From positions 1 through 11,530 of the forward strand of contig JALLAZ010000731.1 in the NCBI GenBank assembly GCA_036939755.1: a DNA stretch of 11,530 nt. Direction: 5' to 3'. The position numbers were made by a program, and so were the translations under genes. Below the pieces are notes generated by a model. It was not told the DNA's origin. It was given only the letters and a program-made list of their open reading frames with translations, and ran no database searches. Below, one piece after another: positions 1-8,710 of the stretch (within the stretch, counting starts at the first letter, position 1; each line of letters opens with the position of its first letter). This DNA is from Stephanodiscus triporus (taxonomy: Eukaryota > Bacillariophyta > Thalassiosirophyceae > Thalassiosirales > Thalassiosiraceae).

Positions 1-1008
1 GCTCCCGTCATGAGATAGGCATGTCTCATCGAAGTTCAATATTCGATGGAGCTGGGCGTCGGGGATGATTACTTCGCCATGCTTGCCATAATGAGCAAAT
101 CCGAGCTCCACCAAATCCTTCCCCCAATTCTCAAACCACAACTTCAAATTTTTATGTGTTGTCCACTGAACCCGATGATCCTTGACATTGTTGATTTTGG
201 CGGCTTTCATATCCGCCGCGGTATCCCAAACAACACGGCAATAAAGCTTATTTGAACACGCCTCAACTCCCATGGCTGCATTGACCTTCATGAATAAAAC
301 TCGCCTCGTGTTCTCGTGACCACATGAATTCACATGCATAATCTGAATGTAGCTATCAAATGCGTTGCAACGAGCGCTGTATGCCCGCTTCGGAATATTC
401 CCTCTGCTTCCCATCTTAATTGGCAAGTTGCCAATATTGTTGTTGTCGTTAACGTAGCGTTGAATCGAACGTCCTGATGGACCATGGCCATCGTATTCTT
501 TTTTTACAATTTTTGAGATCGCATCTGCCGAGGGTCGTTCTCCTTTGAGCTTTTTTAACTTGGATGCATAATAAGAAGTCGCCCGCTTGTGCACCTTCTT
601 CGCATGCATGGCAACCTTCAGCTTGTGGCACCGGTCTTTCTGCTTAGCTTGGGCGGTCGGATGGGGTGGTTCCTCGGGTTGGGGAGCAGGGAATAGAGCC
701 ATGGCGACTTCAGCTGCTGCAGACGATGCATTTGACACAGTAGGAATGCTCGTTTGGGTAATCATCCCCTCTTGAGTCGACAAGGACGACATTGTCGGTG
801 TTCCCGCAACATAAATATTGGTTCCCACCATTGGTATTTGCGCCAAATGGGCTTGACGCACTCTCATTTGCATCGTACGGTTCTTGCACTTGGATCCAGA
901 GAATTTAGCCATCCACATGGCCTTAGGAAGGCTAAGCGTAGGGTGCGCTTTCATCATTCCTAGAGCCACCTTGACACGCGGGTCGGCAGACCCACCTGTG
1001 CCTGACAT
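1..1008 (-). CDS. DDE-superfamily transposase-like protein, C-terminus cut by window edge
   Basis: The minus strand reads open for 336 codons from an ATG at 1008-1006 to the left edge, with no TTA, CTA or TCA triplet in that register; it lacks a stop because the window ends. Residues about 10-55 and 160-190 look like helix-turn-helix regions (the second contains GPSGRSIQRYV). They are separated by a linker rich in Ser, Thr, Ala and Pro (70-120) and a Lys/Arg-rich stretch (122-158). Near the edge is RILNFDETCLSHDGS (322-336). The N-x-DET pattern is how the first catalytic Asp (here D327) appears in pogo/Tc1-type DDE transposases. The remaining catalytic acids would lie outside the window. From memory, similar proteins with a NFDETCLS block are repeated in diatom genomes. 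The family call is inference from one motif plus architecture. The intact frame suggests a young or domesticated copy; a host gene cannot be excluded. Confidence 0.68.
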   Translation of the reverse strand, partial: MSGTGGSADPRVKVALGMMKAHPTLSLPKAMWMAKFSGSKCKNRTMQMRVRQAHLAQIPMVGTNIYVAGTPTMSSLSTQEGMITQTSIPTVSNASSAAAEVAMALFPAPQPEEPPHPTAQAKQKDRCHKLKVAMHAKKVHKRATSYYASKLKKLKGERPSADAISKIVKKEYDGHGPSGRSIQRYVNDNNNIGNLPIKMGSRGNIPKRAYSARCNAFDSYIQIMHVNSCGHENTRRVLFMKVNAAMGVEACSNKLYCRVVWDTAADMKAAKINNVKDHRVQWTTHKNLKLWFENWGKDLVELGFAHYGKHGEVIIPDAQLHRILNFDETCLSHDGS

Positions 1009-1664
1009 GTTGGGGAAGGTCTTTCAACTGGCCTGGTGGATGATCGGCAGTGTGAAAAGACAAGCAAAGGTCGACGTAACATGCAAGCGCAAGTTTTTTT
1101 TGCTAACAACATCATGCGTGAATACAGTGATAATAGACCATCAAGATTCTATCGGAGCATAGGGGTGTCCTATACCGATGTGACGAGAAAGTACTCGTCT
1201 AGACTACTGTGCACTCAGTTGGGTGGGGCGACATTGATCTAATGCTTAAGAGTCGGATTACTAATATTCGGCCAATTAGTGGATTTTGTTTGTTACAAAG
1301 TGGGTCCGCCAACATAGGTTTTTTTTTCCCAGCCGAGGCAGAATTCCATTTTTAACAACTTCAACATCTTTTTTGCAAAGCAACACTTATTACCAGTAAT
1401 TAAGTATTTAAATAATAGCTTACTTATTGGGCCTTATTAAATATTCGCGCCCCTCGGGCTCCAATACGGCACCATCCCACCCCTCCACTGGGCACATAAA
1501 TATCTCTCTCTGTGAATGACGTCAACGCCGTATGGCATTACTGGTATTATGGGCTATCATACAATATGATCATAAATATGCCTGGTCGTGAAGATTTTCA
1601 CACAACAACAACCGTCCTACCTCTCCATTCACTTTCACTGAATGGATCGAATGCATCATATACC
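1009..1664. other. Intergenic: transposon-side flank and promoter side of the MYND gene
   Basis: No supported gene lies here. Positions 1009-1250 are the 5' flank of the transposase-like frame. A T-run follows at about 1319-1328. Positions about 1380-1445 are markedly AT-rich, including a weak inverted pair TAAGTA/TACTTA. Then comes a C-rich stretch (1449-1492) and a TATA-like element. The short open frames across this stretch have no recognisable content. Confidence 0.6.
1495..1502 (+). promoter_or_regulatory. TATA-like element upstream of the MYND/Sel1 gene
   Basis: The sequence CATAAATA is followed by a short CT-rich tract. If it is a true TATA box, transcription would begin around 1525-1535. 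That excludes the upstream in-frame GTG at 1512 and favours the ATG at 1665. This is a motif match only. Confidence 0.3.
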
Positions 1665-2582
1665 ATGGCCGACCTAAATACAGTGGCGCGTTGTGCCAAA
1701 TGTGGCAAGGGCGGCGCTGGCCTCAAGATGTGCAATGCGTGCAAGCACATCAACTATTGCAGCGTGGCATGTCAGAGGCGGCACTGGCCGAGCCACAAAA
1801 AAGAATGCAAGCAACTCGCCGCAAAACAACATGATGAGTCCCTGTTCAAACAGGCACCGCCTAAAGATGATTGTCCGATCTGCTTCTTGCCATTACCTTT
1901 TGAATTTCAGGGAATGGCAACCTGTTATCGCTGCTGTGGGAAAATTGTGTGTAATGGGTGTCTTTATTCCTGTTCGATATCTGGAAACGACAAGTGTCCA
2001 TTTTGCAACACAAACATAAAGAGTAAACATGAAATCAAAATTGAACGAATGATGAAGCGAGTGGAGGCAAACGATGCCAAGTCAATGACTTATCTAGGTT
2101 GCATGTATGCCGATGGATCCTATGGATTGCGACAGGATATGAATAAGGCATTAGAACTCTGGACTCGGGCAGCCAAGCTCGGGTCAAGTGAGGCTCATTA
2201 TCAAATCAGTGGTGCGTATCTTAAAGGAGAGGGCGTAGAGAAAGATGTGATGAAAACCATTCATCACCTTGAGCTTGCCGCCATGGCAGGGCATGAAACG
2301 GCAAGGTACAACCTCGGTTATTTTGAGAACAATTCTGGTAACACGCTACGAGCCATAAAACATTGGACGATCTCGGCATCGGCTGGTTGTAGGGATTCAA
2401 TGACGGCGATCGAAAACTCATTGGAAAGGGGGCGCGTGCAAAGTGATTTGTTTGACCTGACGTTGAAAGCCCACAACGATTCCTGTGAAGAGATGAGGAG
2501 CAAAGCGAGGGAGGATGCTGCTTATTTTTACAAATATATGGGGTTTCACGTGCGTAACCGTTTTTCGAGGGTAAATATATAA
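1665..2582 (+). CDS. MYND finger, RING-like and Sel1-repeat protein
   Basis: A 305-residue intronless protein. The start at 1665 is chosen because it has a strong context (ACCATGG) and sits just before the first domain; the frame extends upstream to a GTG at 1512 and contains two earlier ATGs (1566, 1578) with no domain content. Residues 10-48 form a canonical MYND zinc finger (CAKC, CNAC, YCS, ACQRRHW, HKKEC). Residues 70-114 are a second Cys-rich module (CPIC, CYRCC, CNGC, CPFC), which reads as a RING-like zinc fold without an obvious His ligand. Residues about 138-245 hold three Sel1-type (TPR-like) repeats, with signatures such as KALELWTRAAKLGSSEAH and GEGVEKDVMKTIHHLELAA. MYND and Sel1 modules mediate protein-protein contacts. 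A scaffold or ubiquitin-ligase-adaptor role is possible but is inference. I recall such combinations forming a large family in diatoms. Confidence 0.88.
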   Translation: MADLNTVARCAKCGKGGAGLKMCNACKHINYCSVACQRRHWPSHKKECKQLAAKQHDESLFKQAPPKDDCPICFLPLPFEFQGMATCYRCCGKIVCNGCLYSCSISGNDKCPFCNTNIKSKHEIKIERMMKRVEANDAKSMTYLGCMYADGSYGLRQDMNKALELWTRAAKLGSSEAHYQISGAYLKGEGVEKDVMKTIHHLELAAMAGHETARYNLGYFENNSGNTLRAIKHWTISASAGCRDSMTAIENSLERGRVQSDLFDLTLKAHNDSCEEMRSKAREDAAYFYKYMGFHVRNRFSRVNI

Positions 2583-2831
2583 GACTTCACACAATTTATG
2601 CATTTGTAGAATTGTCCATGGATTTGCCCCTCTTAGATTAATGACCTGTTTGGCCTGCCGATGAACGACGTCAAGACGGGGGGATGAGACATTCACGAGC
2701 TGGATGCTGTTGGAGAACGCAGGTTACAACGCAGGCTCAAAGTTACTTAATTGCCAGTGCTCAACCGGGAGATAATTGCTAATCGGTTCATGATTTTCTA
2801 CAAACTAAACCTTACTTGTAGTTACCCTAGT

Positions 2832-4097
2832 TTAGTATCCTTTGTCTCTACTACGGAGAACAAACTTTATCATCGCCCTGTGGTTCGCGTTACGCCTTTC
2901 CTTTTCAGCAGAGAAATCTGTTATGGCAGTCGTCCTCAACAAAGTTTCGTCATGGCAGTCATGAAACTTCTTTGAAATTGCATTCGGACATGTTTCGTTG
3001 CTCGACTTTTCTTTGTATTTTAGTTTCGTTCCGCGCAGTGGATCCATACCGAAGAAATTACTTACCTGTGACACAATGCCCTGCGTGTCCTTATAATTGT
3101 ATAGTAAAATGTGATGTACGTCTTTGAATGACCTCTGATTCGAACGCAACATCATGCCAATCAATAAATTCAAGACCGACTTCGTATATAACTCCATGTA
3201 CAGTTCACGATACCCGAGGCATTTGTCCATCATTATGTCAATTCGATCACATTGACCATCAACGGAGAATATATGACCTATAGCTGAATCTACCCAATCA
3301 TCGAATTTTCTGAATGGTACCAGGTGTAAAAAATGGTACGGCTCTCTATCACTTTTCTCATTGTCTTCAAAATTCATTACATCCATTTCGATGGATCCTC
3401 CTTGAACACAAAAATGGTCGACGTTCGTGCACTCCTTGACAGCCATGAAGAAATCGGAAATATTCTGATAGCCGTAGGGGCTATTTCCGACTTGAAGTGC
3501 TTTACACTTGCGCTTCGTTTCTCGCATGCACGAATGACGCAGAGTGGTGCTCGCGGTCTTTGGGAGGCAGTGAAGAATTAATTTCCTTTTCATGACACCT
3601 TCCGTCGATGCTGAGTTTATGCCTCGCTCGCTGTGGAGTTCAGTAGACATTCGGAGAATATCTTCAAAAGAAGTGTCGCGACCCCAATTTGCCGCCAAAT
3701 CTCCCCATCGAACTTCACTCCATTTCAACGGAGGTGGACCACTGGATCTTGACGTTGGCATTGAATGCACAACGTAAATATAAAAGCCACTAGGTTCGTC
3801 GAGGGTCGACAGAGATCGTGCGAGAGGGAATTGGTTGTCCACTGTGACCCCGATTGTTTGCCGAAGACGTTGATTATCTCCCTGCTGCTTTCCCCGCTTT
3901 CGTTTCGTTCTGTGGTCCTGATCTGCTGTAGTCTCCCTTTTGTCCCTCTTTGGACGAAGTACTTTTGCTTCTTGATTATAAAATAATGTTCGCTGTCGGT
4001 GAAACTCAGAATTGATCTGGGACAGATTTATCAACAGCATCGTCATCACAACGCCCAATACCAGAATGATTGAGAATATCAAGTCAACCCTCGCCAT
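2832..4097 (-). CDS. Single-pass (type II) sulfotransferase-like protein
   Basis: A 421-residue intronless protein starting at an ATG in good context (A at -3, G at +4). Residues 5-24 form a single hydrophobic segment after a short basic N-terminus, followed by a Lys/Arg-rich stem (43-80); this is the layout of Golgi type II glycan-modifying enzymes. Residues 173-187 (LILHCLPKTASTTLR) match the 5'-phosphosulfate-binding loop of PAPS-dependent sulfotransferases. R263 and S271, in VPFRKFDDWVDSAIGH, are spaced eight apart as in the 3'-phosphate-binding motif. Residues 330-350 (LLYNYKDTQGIVSQVSNFFG) resemble the conserved C-terminal block of the fold. The likely reaction is transfer of sulfate from PAPS to a carbohydrate or protein in the secretory pathway; the acceptor cannot be told. 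It is transcribed divergently from the MadBub gene and convergently with the MYND gene. Confidence 0.75.
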   Translation of the reverse strand: MARVDLIFSIILVLGVVMTMLLINLSQINSEFHRQRTLFYNQEAKVLRPKRDKRETTADQDHRTKRKRGKQQGDNQRLRQTIGVTVDNQFPLARSLSTLDEPSGFYIYVVHSMPTSRSSGPPPLKWSEVRWGDLAANWGRDTSFEDILRMSTELHSERGINSASTEGVMKRKLILHCLPKTASTTLRHSCMRETKRKCKALQVGNSPYGYQNISDFFMAVKECTNVDHFCVQGGSIEMDVMNFEDNEKSDREPYHFLHLVPFRKFDDWVDSAIGHIFSVDGQCDRIDIMMDKCLGYRELYMELYTKSVLNLLIGMMLRSNQRSFKDVHHILLYNYKDTQGIVSQVSNFFGMDPLRGTKLKYKEKSSNETCPNAISKKFHDCHDETLLRTTAITDFSAEKERRNANHRAMIKFVLRSRDKGY

Positions 4098-4593
4098 TCT
4101 TTTGTAGTATTGTACTTGATCTCCGTCATCGTAGAATTCTGCGTGTGTTGGTGTTCGAAGCGTTGAGAAAGAGGGTTGCCGCCTCCGCTCCCTTTAGACT
4201 CCTTAGGGGTCTGTCTCACTGCACTTCAACGAAGGAATTCCTATGGTATCTCTAGATAGATACTCTACGAAAAGTTCGTTGTTTTCAAGCTGGCCGCGCT
4301 AAAAATGGCAGTTCTCTATTATTCCCTCTCTCTTTTCTCTCTCTTCGAAGCGTGCTGCAGTGAACGCTGTACCCTGCTCTACCAGACCCTCTCCTATCGC
4401 GGCATCACGGCGTCGCGAGTCGGGCCCTTGTGGAGGACGCGGCGGCGACCACGATTGACGGCGGTGGCAGGCCACGACAACATTTTCGTTATCCCATTTG
4501 TGCAGGCTCACTGGCGTCCTTACCTCCCCTGACCGCCTGCGGGTTCGACCGCTCTGCGAGTCCTCTCCTCCCCATTAGATACTTACCATCGAC
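4098..4593. promoter_or_regulatory. Divergent promoter region between sulfotransferase and MadBub genes
   Basis: This 496-bp gap separates the two start codons. It contains a pyrimidine-rich tract (about 4314-4348, CT repeats) and two copies of the 10-mer TTCGAAGCGT (4154-4163 and 4344-4353). No tRNA, clear TATA box or supported small gene is seen. Two overlapping open frames on opposite strands (4299-4532) have no recognisable content. The promoter role is inferred from position. Confidence 0.5.
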
Positions 4594-7500
4594 ATGACGA
4601 TGTCTTCCGAGAATCCACACGATTGGGAATACTCCAAGGAGAATACCGCCCCCATAGAATGCGGCCGGTCCACCAAAGCGCTATCCAAACGCGCCTTCGG
4701 GACCTCCACGGCCGAGATGGCTCAGATCGAGGAGAAGACGAAAAAGTACGAGCGACTCGTGAGGCGCAGCGAGAAGGCAGTGGAATGGCTACAGAAGCAA
4801 TCGAAGGATATTCTCGAGCGACAGCGATCGTCATCCGGCGATGGAGTGGCGGTGGACCGCGAGCTGACGGAGGAGGAGGCGCAAGCGCTACGCGAGAGAC
4901 TCGCCCTGGAATTGGGTTTCGACGCGTCCACGACGGACCGCGACGACGTCGACTACGATCCCCTGCGATACTGGGTCCTGTACATCAAGCACATACGCGA
5001 ATCCTACCCCTCTGACTCGCAACGGCAATTCCTCCTCATGGAGCGATGCGCCAGGACGTTCATGGCCCGTCCGTTCGTGGTCCCGTCCTATGTGGAAGAC
5101 GTGCGATTCGTCCGGACCTGCATCCTATACGCCGATAAGACGTCAAATCCCTCAGAGGTATTCAAGCTTATGGGAAAGATCAAGGTAGGAACCAAGGTCG
5201 CGCTCTTCTGGGTGGCGTGGGCGTGGGTCGCCGAGAAGGCGCAGGACTTTCAATTCACGGAGAAGATATTTCAGAAGGCACTGTCGGTCGGCGCAGAACC
5301 ACGTAAATTCCTCGAGGAGCGACAGCACCAATTTTTGCGTAGGATGAGTCGGCATTGGTTGAATGCGAGTCAGGCCCAGGAAGATGGGTTGGAGGATGGA
5401 GACGATGATGGGAAGAGGGGGGCTTTGAACTCGCTTTCGTCTCACGGCGTTGCCAGGAACGATCGAGGGAATTCTTCGCATCGCCATACGCATCAACAGT
5501 CTAATGGACAATCATCCAATCAACAACCGGGCAGAAGAGGGAATGATCAGATGGTCGGATTCAGCATATTTCAAGATGGAGATGGGAATCGTCCTTCGAA
5601 TGTTCTAGATCACGATGAAAATGTCCCCGGAGGACCACGACTCATGTCAACGGAAAGAGAACGTTCGAAAGAAAATAACATGAGGCCCGAGCTTTGGAAC
5701 GAACGAGGATATGGATTAATCAATCCTTCCAATGCGTCATCGTCCGCTTCGCAGGATATTGGAGCTGATTCCATCGTAGGGACGGTCCGATATCCGGCCC
5801 CTGACATCGGTAGACCTCCTCCTTTCGGCGGGCATCGTAGATCTGGTTCAGCTCCTGCGTTTGATGTATTTGTAGATGAGGATGCTGAAGCGGGTAATCA
5901 TGAATCAAAAGGAAACGAGGAGAGAATGGTTGATCATCGTTCCTTGAGACAAAGGCTAGATGGTGGAACAGTAAGTAGTATCGACTGCATGAGCTATCGC
6001 TTTCCCTGCGCTGTTCTGACGTGGCTTCTGCCTGAATGTGCCGTTTTGCTATTCTGTTGATCAGGCTGATCGATTAACACGCGACCCTCTTCGTTACATG
6101 AAGAATCCTTGTAAAATTGAGTCTGATCAATTAATGTACGATGTCAAACCAGTTGATGATGTTGTAACCAGCACTTCTAGGGATGGTCGTGATAGAGCGC
6201 CCAAGCCGGTTCCGAAGGGGTGCAACGCAGGCGTCGATGCTTTTGTTCCAGAGACAGTGAAGGAAGAAAATTTAGGGGAAGAATACTGCTTCGAAGAAAG
6301 ACGATTGAATCAACGATGTTATACATTGGTTTTATCTGATGGTGACCTTAATCTTCTGAAACGAGAGGACAGTGCTCAAAACAACACTTCTTCTATGATG
6401 GAAATCGAAGAATCAACAAATGTTGAAGACTCGATTGAGGAGGTGGACATGGAGGACGACACAGAAGATGTCGTCGTAAATCCAACCAAGAGTGTTTTGA
6501 AATCCAGCATCCGCAGATCAAACCCCGCCGTAGTTATGATAAATGAGGAAAACATTGGTACGGTGAATCCGCGCCGTGTGCTCTTTGGTGTCAACACCAA
6601 CGTCGTCTTCACAAATGATGCGTCAGTGAACACTTCTACAGCCAGCTCTCAGTTGAATGGAAGTTTTATTAGGGCAGAAGAGACGATCAATACAAAGGTT
6701 GCCAACGCAGAGATCAGCATGATGTTCTCGAGTCCCAACGCCAATGCATCTTTGGCAGAAACACCGGGGAAAGCGTTGTTTCATGACGAAAATAATCTTC
6801 AAGCCGGGAGTTTGAACTACTCCACTTACTCCATTTATCAAGATGAGTCTGACGAAAGTGTTGATGGAAAGACAAATACCACATTCAGAAAAGTCGACGG
6901 CGTGTCTAATGGCGTGTCTTTTGCCATTCATGATGAAAACACCCAAAAATCTGCTGGGCTGAACTGCGAGCAAGGAAAAATTAAAGCTCGGCCACCTGCA
7001 CCCTCATCTCGCAGCTCTGGCGAAGATACTGCGTCGTTGTCTGTCATCGGAAATCTGCGAGATGCCCTCGGTGGTGATGAAAAATCCACCCTTTTGGGTT
7101 TCCAAATTTATTCAGAATTTGAGCCTTCTTCCAACCAAATGAGTTCAACGGCAAGAAATAGCAATCACTATTCCGATGATACAGCTGATTTGTCGTTGAT
7201 AAATGGAGTCATGAGCAGCCTCCAAAACTGCTCTGTCACCAAGATTCCGCAAAAATCAGGCTTCGACTCTGCAAGGCCGTTAAGCAAAGTAGCAGCGGGA
7301 TTCAAAATATATGCAGAGGATGTGAATTCGAAGAAATCCATCGAAGGGAGCTCCACGGGCATGGGATTTGAAGTGTTTTCTGACGAAACTGTTCACAAGA
7401 AACAAAAACATGATATTTCCGAGCCATCCTTTGGTGACATCAGCAGAATCGAGGATGAAAAGACGTCAAATTTTCATGTCAACGATGAGAATGCTGCTAT

Positions 7501-8710
7501 GATTTTGGCGAAATATCATGACGCGATCGCGTACGAGCGTCGTCACAGAGAGGACATGGAATCTGCGATGAGGAAATGTATGTCGGCAGCAACAAAGTCC
7601 AGATCTCAATTCGCAATCTTCGATAATCGAAAATATCCGATGCCGAAAGCTCTGCTTCGTCAATCTTTTACAACGGGGACTAAAATCGACCTGTTTGGAG
7701 GAGAAACCCTGATCATAGCTAACGAATTGGGAAGGGGAGTGTATGGTGTTGTCTTGCTTTGCAATAACGAGACAGGCCAGAGCGATGCATTGAAAATCCA
7801 AGCTCCGATAGGATCCCTTGCTCACGAGTACTCGTTATTGTTGCGTGTTGAAGATCGAGTTCAGCCGACAACATCAGCTTTCTATCCGTTTCCACGTTCT
7901 CGGGCGCTCTATGCTTTTGCTGAGGGAGGGCTCTTCTCAATGACAGCTGGCTCAGACTCTGGGATGACTTTGATCGACGTCGTCAATACATACAAGAAAA
8001 TCATGGGAAATGTTCCCGAACTGATATCTATTTATTACACATCAAGGATGCTGAAGCACCTTGAAACACTGCATCAAAACGGCAGAGTACTGGTGAGTTA
8101 TTTTATTGTGATCGGACTCTTTGGAGGAACCTCTGACTTCTCTCATTTTTGTTTGTTTTGTTAAAAGCATTGTGACGTCAAGCCTGATAACTGGGTATTG
8201 ACATCCTCCTCTAACGTTACCAAACATGCAGAGACAAATGCAGTAGGGGGTGCTGACTTGATGCTAGTCGACTTTGGACGATCCATCGATCTTAACAGAA
8301 CGGAAAACAGAGTCTCAGATCCGCTACAGACCCAATTCACAGGATCCATTGCCGCCGAGGATATGGAGTGCGCTGCAATGCGAGAAGGGCGTCATTGGGG
8401 AGTTGATCTGGATTTTTTTGGCCTGGCTGCGTCTTCTTTTCTTCTATTGTTTGGATCTCACATGGAAGTTGTACAGGTTCAAAGTTCCGGGAAGTGGCGT
8501 CCGAACAAATCCTTCCGCCGCTATTGGCAACGTGAGCTTTGGGATCTTTTGTTCGATTCACTCCTCAACTTCGATTCAAGCACGGATGAGTATTGTCTGC
8601 GCGGAATCCGGTCTCATTTTGACGGATATATTGATGGGAAACAGCGGAAGAAGGAGATTGCTGCAAATTTACACCAGCTCTATACTCATCTTCCGACAAA
8701 GCGGATTTAA
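4594..8710 (+). CDS. BUB1: MadBub (BUB1/BUBR1/Mad3-type) spindle-checkpoint kinase, 3 exons
   Basis: Exons 4594-5970, 6065-8092 and 8168-8710, both introns phase 0, join to 1315 residues. Visible in order: KEN box K15-N17 in DWEYSKENTAP; BUB1/Mad3 TPR region 121-256; ABBA-like FSIFQD (323), second KEN 359-361 in SKENNMRPELWN, ABBA-like FDVFVD (423); GLEBS-like GEEYCFEERRL (530-540), the Bub3 site; CM1-like TINTKVANAEISMMFSSP (666-683), the Mad1-recruitment motif of BUB1; several more ABBA-like motifs (714-980); kinase domain about 1000-1315. Kinase residues present: glycine loop GRGVYG (1015-1020), K1036, likely helix-C E1047, HCDVKPDN (D1138, N1143) and DFG (D1170). KEN and ABBA motifs bind CDC20-APC/C, so one protein could serve both the BUBR1/Mad3 role (anaphase inhibition) and the BUB1 role (kinetochore kinase). 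A second ATG at 4600 is an alternative start. A paralogue elsewhere cannot be excluded. Confidence 0.93.
5971..6064 (+). other. Intron 1 of the MadBub gene
   Basis: A 94-nt intron with donor GTAAGT after an ACA codon and acceptor TGATCAG. It joins ...RLDGGT to ADRLTRD... in phase 0. If it is retained, the frame continues 29 codons and stops at TGA 6058-6060. Confidence 0.85.
8093..8167 (+). other. Intron 2 of the MadBub gene
   Basis: A 75-nt intron with donor GTGAGT and a T-rich 3' part ending TTAAAAG. Splicing joins ...QNGRVL to HCDVKPDNWVL and so restores the kinase catalytic loop exactly in phase 0. A TAA at 8162-8164 lies in frame within the intron. Confidence 0.92.

Noticed and set aside
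884..1242. Plus-strand open frames of 68-98 codons near the left end
   Set aside because: They are opposite, or just upstream of, the long minus-strand transposase-like frame and have no recognisable content.
1512..1664. N-terminal extension of the MYND protein from 1512
   Set aside because: The first codon is GTG, the added residues have no domain, a TATA-like element sits just upstream, and ATG 1665 has a strong context.
4299..4532. Overlapping 70- and 75-codon frames on opposite strands between the sulfotransferase and MadBub genes
   Set aside because: Neither shows a domain, signal or coding bias, and the region is CT-rich promoter-like DNA.
6038..6064. ATG at 6038 as the start of a separate gene encoding the kinase half
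   Set aside because: It lies inside the GTAAGT...CAG intron; splicing joins the Mad3-like and BUB1-like halves in phase, and together they match the MadBub family order.
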